Below the pieces are notes generated by a model. The model had not been told where the DNA came from. It searched no databases and saw nothing but the letters and a program-made list of their open reading frames with translations. A stretch of 64,000 nt of DNA from positions 40,461 through 104,460 of the forward strand of contig QLIY01000516.1 of NCBI GenBank assembly GCA_003260075.1, in the 5' to 3' direction. The position numbers were made by a program, and so were the translations under genes. This DNA is from Phallusia mammillata. Lineage: Eukaryota > Chordata > Ascidiacea > Phlebobranchia > Ascidiidae. Each line of letters opens with the position of its first letter. Positions within the stretch are counted from its first letter, which is position 1. Of the stretch, positions 49,181-60,157 are shown piece by piece.

Positions 49181-51416
49181 GCTAAAATACTCTTTATCTT
49201 TTTGGTGATAGTTTATTCATGCTTTCAAAGAGAATAAAACATATTCGGTAAGTGACAACAGTAATAAATACAAATGGAAATTAAAATGCCAATATTTTTC
49301 GTGGAAGCGAAATTGGAGTCAGGGTAGCAACATGTATTTCTTCTAGACGTCCAAGTTCTTCCCAATTGCACTCTTCGGGAAAGCTATACCATGGTAATGG
49401 GGCGGAATGGCTTACATTGACACATACTTCAAAGGTCTTCCATACTCTGATGCCACTCAGTGCAAGTATGTATATGAGTAATATATTATTAAAATAATTC
49501 AGTTATTGAAACAACTGTTTCGCATGTCGAAAAGGAGATTAAACACAATACTTTTCTTACTCATTGGTGAAAAATACCAATATTTTGCAGCGAAAGTGCA
49601 AAATCCTCTTAAAATAACTTTTTTGCGCATTAAAATGTTTTTGAACGCGTGGCAAACGTACAAAGATAAACATTCTATATATTTTATTTTTTGCTTTTAC
49701 TCATACGGGCCAACATTAACACTTCGTTGTCGTGTGGAGTTAATCTTCTGCCAATATACCTCACAGGATACTGTCCAACTGTGCTTGACGTTATCGCTGA
49801 AAATATGCCCTCAACTTATCAGGTATTTATACGAAGTAGCAGGAGGTAGTTTTACGGGTACTGTTGTGTCAATGTATGTAAAATCAATTTATAGTGCAAT
49901 TTAGGTCAATTTATAATGCCATTTTTTGGAAATCTTCTTTTAAATTTACTACAAAGCTTTGAACAATGAAAGGTGGGGCAATTTTACCCACCTCCTACCA
50001 CCTTAACACAATACTGATACATAGAGCGAAAGATGGGCTTGGCATTACAGCTTAATATTTATTTCATTTGGAATTGATTACTATGGCAATGAGCTTTGCA
50101 TCGGAAATTAATTATTTCCTGTATCACAACACAGGCTGGTTCTCAACAAGCGGCCAACTTCAGTTCAATCAACAAAGTGTTTCTGGCCATTCCTGGTCTG
50201 AATGCCACCACACAAAACGAAATTTTGAAAGCCATCTGCCTTCAGAGCGATTCTATCTATCTGCCAAACATCACAGGGTTGCTGGAATCTCTTGGTGCGA
50301 TGAATCTTAACTTGACCTTCAAAAACCCGGTGTGCGACAATAATCTGCTTAATGATCTTTACAACGATGCCATGGCTGAAGTGCCAAATATGATCAACGC
50401 AAAAACCCACAACGCATTTTGTATGTAAGTGGCATATCACTTCATTTTTGATAATTTTTAAATTTTGTCACTACTTGGCCAAATATGTGGTGAATAAAGT
50501 AAAACGTTTTTAAAGATTCGAGGAAAATGCTTCAGATACAAAAAACTTGCTGAAAGCAAAAACATGTTTTGTCTAGGAGCTGTCGGGCGGTTGTCAAGAT
50601 ATTTTTTGTTTCAATGTGTAATAATGAATCATAAGGATGGCTTGATATCGGCAAGGCATGTTTTTCGACATCTTTTGCAATTTTGTACCAGCACTTGGCG
50701 GTCCAGAAAAAACCTGGACTTTAAAGACTTCTTTCATAAAACATGTGTTCGTTTGACTAAGTGTCGTACTTTCTTCAAGCGGCAGGTGCAACCGTTGTTC
50801 TATATTCTTTTGTGACTTAAGGTCACTTAACAAAATGAAAAATTGATATCCGGTTTCGGGGAAAATTTCTTGTTGAATATGTTCGTTTTCGTATCTGAAA
50901 CAGAAAGAGTTTTTGAAAACTTAAGTAAACATTTTAGTATTTTCCAATTTGGATTTACACAACAATATAAAAGATATAATAAATACCATACCAGTTTAAT
51001 ATTTTACCCAAAACAAAAATATATGTTCAAACAAAGATAAGGACCATACTGAGATAAATGTTTAACTTTATCAACCAATGTTAACCAACAGTAAACATTT
51101 CGCAGATACATTAACCACCACATCACCATCAACATCATCGACAGTTGAACCACACTCAACTACAACTCTGCCAACAGCATCGTCAACAGTTGTAGTAAGC
51201 AGCTCAAAGACAACCAAAACTGGTTCTCCAGCAAAAATCGCTGAACAAACTTCGACACCAGCATCTCCTACCAAGACTAATTCTCCAGCAAAACCCGCTG
51301 AACCAACTTCGACTCTGGCAGCCACCACCACGTCCGGAACGGCTACGACTAAACATCAACTGGTCCATTCCATGCTTGTCGCATTTTTGACCGTCCTTAC
51401 TGTACTTGCCCTGTAA
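48266..51416 (+). pseudogene. Gene C: decayed copy of the GPI-anchored family
   Basis: All eight exon positions are recognisable: 48266-48323, 48521-48660, 48826-48999, 49347-49465, 49708-49822, 50135-50424, remnant 50822-50841, 51106-51416. The lesions are independent. Exon 2 has a TGA (48595-48597) and is 1 nt short in a C run. The exon 3 acceptor reads AA instead of AG (48824-48825). Exon 4 has a 10-nt insertion (about 49394-49404) and a Cys-to-Tyr change. The exon 5 acceptor reads CG (49706-49707) and a Cys became Tyr. Exon 7 is deleted after about 19 nt. Exon 6 and the mucin-like exon 8 remain open (311 nt, ending VHSMLVAFLTVLTVLAL), as in A. The number of lesions rules out a single sequencing error. 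Poly(A) signal at 51588-51593. A SINE sits in intron 3. Confidence 0.85.
49045..49178 (+). mobile_element. tRNA-derived SINE with long poly-A tail, gene C intron 3
   Basis: A box TGGCCGAATGG and B box GGTTCGAACCC match the Pol III promoter consensus exactly. A short body follows (ACAGACATAAAAAACCTG) and a run of about 30 A ends at 49178. Gene A has the same intron without the insertion, so it is younger than the A/C duplication. Confidence 0.85.
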
Positions 51417-52804
51417 ACTTGTTTCTTTGCATAGACTACACCTGTTTTGTTTTTAAGTCTATTACAATGTGACTTGTAGCTTATAGTTTGGTTCTAAAGA
51501 TTCTCACAAATTAAAGCAAGAATGTGTTGGCCTAATGATCGGAGTCAAACGTATGTTTATTGAAATTTGTGACGTTTTATTTTCGAAAATAAAATGTACT
51601 GTATTTATGACTTTAGTTGGTTTTGTCGTTAGAATACGATTTAAATGTTGATTAATGTGACATAATGGTTAAAGGCAAACACCAACTAGGGATTTTAAAT
51701 CATCAATTGTGTGTGATATTCGCGGAAATGTTTTGTTAATGACACAGTTTGATCGTGACAACCAACAGAGGGACATGGTGACACACCCATGAACATGACG
51801 AAGATTGAAACAAATAGTCAAAAATTCCGAAGCATGGATTTCGTCAAGTGCAGCGTAAAAACACAAGTGCTTGTTTTGATTTTATTGAACAAAAAGGTTG
51901 AACATTTTTGCGCTTAATTGTGTACATGTCAAAACCATTTAATTTAACATCAAAGCACATGATATATTGACTGGTCGAAATCTTTCAACATTGGATTCAC
52001 GGTGTTAGAAAAGATATTCAATGTAAAAACACCAAATAGGAGAGATTTTCCATTGTTTAATTTTTTAAAGTGTAAAGTGAAAAAACAACAACAGGTTTTC
52101 ATGCAGTTACTCCCCAAAACGAACACAATATGATAGTATGGAATTTCCCCTTTGACAATTCGAGGCATTTGTCCGTCATTCTCATCACGAGGTTTGCGCA
52201 AAAGCAGCATTTTTCAATAGTTTTCCACCGATTGTTTTGACCAGGTTCGTCTGCACATCAACACAATGACAACGTGAGAAAGTTGCGCATTATTTGTTTA
52301 CGAAAATTTTCTCATTATTGCGCGACACTGCTAAAACTTTAGTCATCCCGGGTTGTTTTGACACAGAACTTAGTGCTTTATTGACCTGCAAGAAAGAATC
52401 TGGTCCATTTGTCCGTTAACAGCCGAATCTGCAAGAGTAAGCTGATTTAATCAAAAGACTGAATTGTATAAATTGAACCAAAAGCAATGCGACACAACAG
52501 GTTTAAAAGAGTGATTCAAGCAATAACAACCCTAAAAATTAACAAGTGTAATATCGATCAATATAAAATTGAACCACATGTTGCTGCTGACATAGAAACT
52601 ATTAACTCTAGATAGATTTAGCAGTAAACAAAAGAGTCTGTTTACAACAAACAATATTTGTATATTTTAGCTCGAACGACTTTTGTTACATTTAACAATT
52701 AGCACGAAAATGGTAAAAAATTGTTGTTTTTCAAAGAGTTTGTTTGTAAACTGTTTGTTTCGCATGGTTTGCAGGTGACACAAACGCTATATCGTAGTTT
52801 AAAG
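51417..52804. other. Intergenic region C-D
   Basis: It contains the C poly(A) signal, the block shared by the other intergenic regions (about 51725-51850), a second shared block (51950-52210, also at 47200-47440) and the conserved upstream block of gene D (52557-52804). It confirms that intergenic DNA is part of the duplicated unit. Confidence 0.55.
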
Positions 52805-54197
52805 ATGAAGTTAATTCTCTTCCTTTCTGTGGCCTTTCTTTGTGGAATCAGCGCAGCGAATGGTAGGTTAAATTGTATTTTATGCCTAATGGTAATCAAC
52901 TACAAATTTACCTTTTTTGATTTCTTTGTTTTCTTACATCCTTTACTTTGATGTTAAAACTGCAACCAAGAATGAATATGTGATTTCTTTTTGTAAGGTC
53001 TCTGCTATTAAACAAGCGAGTAGTATTATTTTTACCTATTTTATACTTATACAGTGGTTGATTCACTTTTTTCAGAATACGTTGTGTGCTACAACGGCTT
53101 CAGGCTGTCGTTTAACGGAATCGTATGGATTAACAACTACACGGGAGCATTCTGTGCCCCTGGCTTCCTGTGCGCAGCAACAAATGCGCAGATTAATGTC
53201 AAACCTTTCATTATAGGTTAGGTTTTTCTAAGATTTGTTTATCAAACCTATCTATTAACCGATTGCATTATACATTTTATTATTTAGCTTGAACGAAAAC
53301 GGACACTAAAGAAACATAAACCTATAAAAAACAAAACAATCAACCCAATCCAGATTTTAACTTTTCATACACATGTTTAGACTACGAAATTGCAAGCTGC
53401 GTTTCACGTTCGAATATTTCTTGTACCGAAACCATTGCACTGAGCAGATTTTCCAATTATTCGAACCACAACTGCTCAGTAATGACCTGCGAAAAATTTC
53501 TCTGCAATGCTCCCAAACTTCCCAACGGATGTTCAGACAAGGAACTACCAGACGGTAGGTGTCGCTAAAAAGCCTACTATTGTACAATAGTGTCAAAAAG
53601 GGTAGGGATAAGGGAGGGGCAGGAACTTGGCCGAATGGTCTGGCGCGCTTGACCCATGTTACAGACATAAAAAACCTGATCGGGATTCGTCCTCGGGAGT
53701 GTCCTGGGTTCGAACCTAGTGAAAAAACAGGGTAGGGAGGGCAGGAACTTGGCCGAATGGTCTGGCGCGCCTGACCCTTATACAGACATAAAAAAAACCT
53801 TGATCGGGATTCGTCCCCGGGAGTGTCCGAACCGCGAAAAAAATAGTGTCAAAATCGCTAAAATTAACCTTTATCTTTTTTGAAGATAGTTTACAAATAC
53901 TTTCTGAGAGAATAAATAAAAATATATGTAGTAGGCGACCCAACGACAACTTTGCCCCCTGCATCATCTACGCATGGATCATCTGATTCCAGCACTTCCT
54001 CAACATCCAACACAACACCGCCCACAAACACCGCATTACCAGCATCTTCCAACCAAACTGATTCTCCAGCAAAAATCATTAAACCAACTTTGACCCTGGC
54101 AGCCACCACCACGTCAGGAACGCCTACGAATAAACATCAACTGGTCCATTCGATGCTTGTGGCTTTTTTAAGCGTCCTTACTGCATTTGTCCTGTAA
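52805..54197 (+). CDS. Gene D: short family member, exons 1-3 fused to a stalk/GPI exon
   Basis: Exons 1-3 are intact: 52805-52862 (signal peptide MKLILFLSVAFLCGISAANG), 53076-53216 and 53381-53554, with all nine Cys of the first module. Exons 4-7 and the start of exon 8 are absent: intron 3 runs straight into exon 8-type sequence. A usable AG at 53930-53931 would splice exon 3 in frame to 53932-54197, giving 212 aa: signal, first Cys-rich module, a Thr/Ser stalk (THGSSDSSTSSTSNTTPPTN) and a GPI-type tail (MLVAFLSVLTAFVL). The acceptor lacks a good pyrimidine tract, so this could also be a dead copy. The exon 8 part is almost identical to gene B, whereas exons 1-3 resemble A and C, so D looks recombinant. 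Two tandem SINEs lie in the intron. Poly(A) signal at 54367-54372. Confidence 0.6.
53619..53730 (+). mobile_element. tRNA-derived SINE, gene D, first of a tandem pair
   Basis: A box TGGCCGAATGG and B box GGTTCGAACCT, followed by a short A-rich tail. The tandem pair is flanked by perfect 12-bp repeats ATAGTGTCAAAA at 53587-53598 and 53843-53854, the target duplication. Confidence 0.8.
53741..53842 (+). mobile_element. tRNA-derived SINE, gene D, second of a tandem pair
   Basis: It has the A box and body of the SINE, but most of the B box is deleted (GAGTGTCCGAACCGCG), then an A-rich tail. Confidence 0.75.
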
Positions 54198-54464
54198 TTC
54201 TGTCGCCTTCGTACAAACTACATCTGTTATGTCTTTTACAATATGACTTGTACATAGTCTTTGTTTAGGTTTTTTACATTTTTTACAATTTAAAGTAAAA
54301 ATGTGTTGGTCGGTTGATTGGAATCAAACGTACGTCCTTTGAAACTTTTGACGTTTCTATATCGAAAATAAAATGTGTATTTATGACTTGTTGCTTTCGT
54401 TGTTGAAATACGACTTAAATATTGATAAATACGACTTAATGGTTAAGGCAAACACTGACTAGCG

Positions 54465-55109
54465 CAGGGGTGTCAAACTCGTGGGGTTCGGGGGCCACAT
54501 TGCAGTTCGGAAATTATGCCAAGGGTCGCATGTGATTTTTAATCTAGTTCCATACACTTAAACAACCTTTTCGCTACGACGGCCGCATTGCTGATCCTTA
54601 TTTCACCAACATACGCCAATTACCTGGTGGTTGTTGTTTTAAAATTACAGTTGTTGATGCACAGATTGAGCTGCACAGAGTGAAGATTAGTCTTAACTGT
54701 TTATGACGTCATAATCTATATTGTGACGCTTGTGGTAACTGTTTTTGACATTGTTTGTACACAATGACAAACAAACACTTTGACCCATATGGCTACTAGG
54801 TTGGTAATACTATGTAGTAACACAAAATCTGTTTAGAGCAGTTTAAAAATCAAAATTTTTGATTTTTGATTTTTTTTCGGCCGCAGGTTGTACACCCTTG
54901 ACTGAAACTTAACGCTTTGAGTAACGGTTTTACTGTCGTTTCTATTCATAACACATAAATTTTATTTGAATTACTGTAAACGTGTGTTTAAATAATAGCT
55001 TTCACTTTGAAAAGTAAGAAAAAATTATTATAACTAGATAAAAAACTAACAAAATACTACAATTGTTGTTGAGTGTTCGACTTTGTGGGCCGCGAGTTTG
55101 ACACCCCTG
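54465..55109. mobile_element. hAT-type non-autonomous element, 645 bp
   Basis: Ends CAGGGGTGTCAAACTCG and CGAGTTTGACACCCCTG are perfect 17-bp inverted repeats. Flanks GACTAGCG and AACTAGGG match at 6 of 8 bases. No transposase frame seen. Confidence 0.78.
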
Positions 55110-55486
55110 AACTAGGGGATTTCATTAATTGGGTTTGATTTTCGCGGAGATGTTTTGTTGTTGACCCAGTTTGATCGTGACAACCAATAGAGGGGCATCG
55201 TGACAAACATATGAACATATATCAAATGACGACGATTGAAACAAACAGTCAAAAATTCCGAAGCATGAATTTCGTCAAGAAAATACGAGTGCTTGTTTTG
55301 GTTTCTTTTAATAAAAGGCTTACCGAATTTTATACTCAATCATGTATATGTGTCTAAACGATTTACTGGCACCCTATGAATCTTATTATTTGGTATTGGT
55401 TGGTCTTTATCTCCTAGATTCAGGGTATAAAGCAAGATATGCGATGTAGTAAAGCACCAAAGTAAATTTTGTTTTATTGTTAAATG

Positions 55487-55859
55487 TAGAGTTGCAAGCG
55501 GGCCCGAAATCTAAACCCGAACCCGGCCCGAACCCGAAAGTACAGGCCCGAAGCCCGGCCCGAACCCGAAACGTTTTTAAAAAGCCCGTTTAGGCCCGAA
55601 ATTTTGATTGACAGGTCTATCCACGAAAGCCTTGCAACAAAGTATGAGAAAGAAAAAAAGAGAATAGACAACAAACACAATGAACAATATTAGACAATGG
55701 GGTAAACAATACGTTTTAGAGTAGGGCATTAGGTCAAAGCCAGAGAATTGTTACTAAAAAATGGCGGAAACAGAACGTAAAGTCGGGCTCGTTTTGAGCC
55801 CGTTTTCTGACAAATACCTAAGCCCGAACTCGAAAAGCCCGGCCCGACTAGCAACTCTG
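55487..55859. mobile_element. hAT-type MITE with perfect 8-bp TSD
   Basis: 373 bp. Ends TAGAGTTGCAAGCGGGCC and GGCCCGACTAGCAACTCTG. Perfect target duplication GTTAAATG at 55479-55486 and 55860-55867. The interior is made of repeated CCCGAACCCGG-like words. Older relatives sit in gene G introns and perhaps at 3191-3355. Confidence 0.88.
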
Positions 55860-56624
55860 GTTAAATGTCTTAAAGTTTTTGTTTGTCACAACAATCCCAC
55901 AATTAAGCAACTTAGAATTTCCCTTTACAAATCGAGGTACACGTTCATTACATTCTTGTCACGATGTTTGCGCAAACGGGACGTTTTCAATCCGATCAAT
56001 TGTTTTAGTCATTCATTATGTTTCGATTCCATTTCCACCACAGACAATAATATATCGAGGAAGTTACGCATAGTTTGTTCACGGCAATTTCATATAATTG
56101 CCTCGACATCACTAAGAACTTTTGGAAACAAGCATACAACACAGTCATCTTGCGATATTTCTGACACGAAATTGAGTGCTATATTAACTTACAAGAAACG
56201 ATGTGCTTCATTTGTCCGTTAACCACTGAGTTTGCCAGAGTAAGTTGTTTAATCAATATACTGAAATGTAACTATTTGACTAAAATTTGAACCGAAAGCG
56301 GTGGGACACTACAGGTTTATAAAAGTGGTTCAAGCAATAAGCAGTAACCACCCCAAAATTTTAAAGCAGAATCTATTACCATAAACTTGGACCATTTCTG
56401 CTGACACAGAAACTATAACTCTGGACAGACTTAGCAGTAACAAAATGTCTGTTTATAACATTGTTTGTATATTTTAGCTCGGCTGATCTTCGTTACATTT
56501 AACAAGGTTTTCATAACGCATCAGCACTAAAACGAAATTAAAGTTCTTTTTTCAAGGGTTTGATCCTCAACTGTTTCTTTAACATTGTTTGCAGTTGAAA
56601 CACAAAAGATATCATACTGCAAGG

Positions 56625-59600
56625 ATGAAGTTAATTATAATCCTTTGGTTCGTTCTGAGTGCATTTTTTGTTTCAAATGGTAAGTTATAGTATACTTTTT
56701 ACACAAAGTAGAACAAAACCGTAGGCTTAATTTTGCCATCATTTTAATGTAACAACAAAGTGATTTTTCGAACATAAGATGTCATAATCTGTTCCAATCG
56801 TTTTACGTCCTCATTGCATTGCTCGTTGGATTGTGTCATAATAATATGTTTTATAAGTTATTTTCAAAGTATTATGTCAGCAATGAGCTACTAATACATC
56901 CTATACTACAGCAGCTTCCGTGACTTTATGCTCTTAGTTGTTCTACAAAGCCACAAATTTTTTTAATGGTTTCTTATTGCAAAAAAACACGATTCGTAAT
57001 GTTTCAATATGGTTTCGAACCTCATGAGCAACATGCGAGGAGTTTTTTTGTTTGTTTTCAATCCCGATTAACCCAAAATATATCTGTGCAGTGCAGTCAA
57101 CCACAACTACTGCAACATCACCGATCACAGGTAAATCGTTTTGTTTTACCGTAATTTTAATTTTAACATGAGGTAAAAGTTTAAGATTAAATGATCACAT
57201 ATTTGATGGTTCAATTACTGTATAATTCAAGTGAATTTTCGAGAAAAATATGTTGTATATTGCATCCGAAATGTGCAATTGCTAATGTGATGTTTAAAAA
57301 TTAACTAGGTTTGTGGAGGTGGGTCTATTTATGAAATTTCTTCTTTTGAATAACTTTCCAGGTAGCTCCAGGTATTCTCATTCTGTCACAAACAGAAATT
57401 GCTTCTTTTTCAGGACAAGTTTGGTGTTACAATGGCTCTCGCCAGTCTCTTAACGGAGAGGTACAGAACAACAGCTACATAGGAACAGTCTGTCCCCACG
57501 GAGAGAAATGCCAAGGAACGGTTGTACTAGTAAACAATTGTTCTTTGGATACAGGTCAGATTTTTATATTTTTTAAACCTGATTTCTTTTAAATCTGTTT
57601 TCTTTGTGTCTCGTTGTTTACATAATCATCTTATACATACGATCGATCAGTATATTATAAACTTACATGTCAAAAAAAGATAAAGTTAACCAAAGAATCG
57701 CCACAATGGTATGTAGCTTTTACAAAGAATGTATTGTAAAATTTAAATCTGTTTGAAAATATATCTGCATTTACATATATATTTTTAAACCATTATTTAG
57801 AATATCTCGAAATTGCAAACTGCGTTACATCGTCGACAAACTGTACTCAAGTTCTTAAAGAAAGCGGGTTTTCTTCGTTAAAGTACTACAACTGTTCAAC
57901 AACAACCTGCAACAGTAGTCTCTGCAATTCACCAATGCTTCCTAACGGATGTTCGAACAAGGAACTACCGAACGGTAAGTTTAGCCAACTATGTTTTTCA
58001 AAAATATATTGAATTAAGAAAATGGTGTCGACTGTGGATTATAGTGCTTTCAAAGAGATCAAAGCCAAGTCGCACAGTCACCTATAAGTCAATGAAAAAG
58101 TGCTTCAGATGTGTTTATTCAATTGATTACATGAATATATTTACATTTTTGCTCAAAACAAAATGCCTGGTATAAACACTATACATTCGATTTTAGACGT
58201 TCAGGTTTTTCCCAACTGCACACTTCGGGAAAGCTACAACAAGGCAATGGCTTGCTTGGAAAAATATATCAAAGGACTTCCATACACCAATATCGACCAG
58301 TGCAAGTATAAAAAATACTTTCAGTTTTCTCCTTTGGTTATTAATGTCGCACAAAGGAATTCTGCAATACTGGAGAAAAAAGGCATGAGGAAACTTTGTG
58401 GCTTTTTATTTCTTTTTTTTTGACATGAGCACGACAAATGTAATGTAAACTATGTGATATTAAGTGTTAATTTTCTTTACTAATATTCTTTTTTTCAGAG
58501 CCAACATTAACAATGCGTTGTCTTGTGGAGTCAAACTTCTCCCCACTTGCCTGACAGGATATTGTCCCACTGTGCTTAATGCAATACCCATTAATATGCC
58601 GTCAATTTACAAGGTATATTTCAAAATATTTTGTAGAGCCAAGGTTCCCTAACTTTTTTGTGATAACGGCCCCTTTGCAATTTTCTCGAGCATTCGTTGT
58701 CCAAACTAAACGTATATATGAAACTAAATATGCCTTTGCAAAACATTCACAAGGTGTCTCTAGAAAGCAATCTTTTAGCAATCTTTTTAGAGTTTGTATG
58801 TGCAAAAAATATAAGAATACTGTGTAGACCCTGACACAAAACAATACCTTGAAAAATCATTGCCCTAAATTGGTTATGTTGCCAAAGGATTACTTGTTTA
58901 CAGAAGGTGATGCAACAAGCGGCAAACTACAGTACAGTCGACAAAGTATTTCTTTCAATTTCTGGCCTTAATGCTATTGCGCATGACGAGATCTTAAGAG
59001 CCGCCTGCCTTCAGACCGATTCTATATTTCTGCCAATGATCACAAGGTTACTTGAAAAGCTTGGCGAGAAGAATCTTACTTTGGTCATCGAATATCCAGT
59101 GTGCTACAACGACATTGTTAATGATCTTTACAAAGATGCCATGCCTGAAATACTGAATGTGATTAAAGCAAAAACCAACAGCGCACTTTGCACGTAAGAA
59201 GCATACGCTTTCACAATTTTTGTTTTTCATTTTATTATTATTCTGTGTTTTTTGTAATTCTCAAAAATATACTTTCATATATACTGGTTAAAACTGTTTG
59301 GTGGTTAGGCATCGGGTTTGAAATATGAGTATAATATTGAAGGATAGTTTAGATATGATTTCGTCATGTCATGTTTTTTTACATTTGTTATTTTAAATTA
59401 GAGCCTGGTGTAAAAGTCCTGTATGGGTCCAAAGTGGCCCGAAAATCGCACTTTTAAACTCATTTATGAAAACATTTCTTCGTTTGACGAAATCAAAGTA
59501 ATAATTGCTTTTGGTGACAAGTGCTGCTTTTGATCTTTGACTTTTTTCACTCGTAGGTCTTTCAACAAAATAAAAACGATGGCCTTAAACGCATGGAAAA

Positions 59601-60157
59601 CGAGATGTAACAAAACAGCGACGATGGACGTTATAAGATCTAAGCTTTTAGATTCACTTTATCCTCTACTTTTGCCTGAAATTGTCAAGGGGATAAACAT
59701 CGTTGAAGGTTTGATAGAAAATCCGGACTTCCTCGGCTGCACGGGTACAAACTTTATTCGCATATAACATTTATGTCCGGTTTTGTGAATATTCCTTGTT
59801 AAAATGTTTAGCATTTTAACTGTAAACCAATTCAAACACTAAATTATTTGCTTGATTCAACTGTGATTCCTTGTTTAGTGATACACAACGGTAATAGTTA
59901 TACGGTAATAGTAACAAACACTACATATTACAAGTTAAAATATTCTTTTTAAAATAGATTTAATGCAAGCTTGTCGTTCATAAAATGATGTACCGTGCAA
60001 GATGATAAACCATGGAAAAATTTATTTTCAACTGCTTGTAACTAACAATCAACTTTTGGCAGACACCAAGGAGTCCGGAGTGCCTGCGATGAGGCCACAA
60101 TTCATCTATTCCATGCTTGCGGCGGTTTTGATCGCCGTCACTACACCTGCCCTGTAA
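56625..60157 (+). CDS. Gene E: family member with almost no stalk (8 exons, 388 aa)
   Basis: Exons: 56625-56679, 57414-57554, 57801-57974, 58197-58305, 58499-58613, 58904-59193, 59557-59744, 60063-60157. All joins are GT-AG and in frame (389 codons). Signal peptide MKLIIILWFVLSAFFVSNG. Exons 2-3 (VWCYNGSRQS; NCSTTTCNSSLCNSPMLPNG) have one extra Cys (VNNCSLDTG), giving 21 in total. Exons 4-7 keep the family core (FPNCTLRESYNKAMAC; CLTGYCPTVLNAI; AWKTRCNKTATMDVI). The last exon is only 95 nt: after DTKESGVPAMRPQ it goes directly to a hydrophobic end (MLAAVLIAVTTPAL), so the mucin-like stalk of A-D is missing. Introns 1 and 2 are also longer, and exon sequences are the most divergent among A-E. 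Poly(A) signal at 60340-60345. Intact as far as can be seen; function unknown. Confidence 0.85.

Larger units (their letters stand above)
54198..56624. other. Intergenic region D-E
   Basis: It contains the D poly(A) signal, two hAT MITEs (54465-55109, 55487-55859), the shared intergenic block (about 55145-55275) and the conserved upstream block of gene E (56372-56624). An open frame at 55761-56222 starts inside a MITE and has no known domain. Confidence 0.55.

Noticed and set aside
55761-56222. 153-codon plus-strand frame
   Set aside because: Starts inside a MITE and crosses into spacer DNA; no domain.
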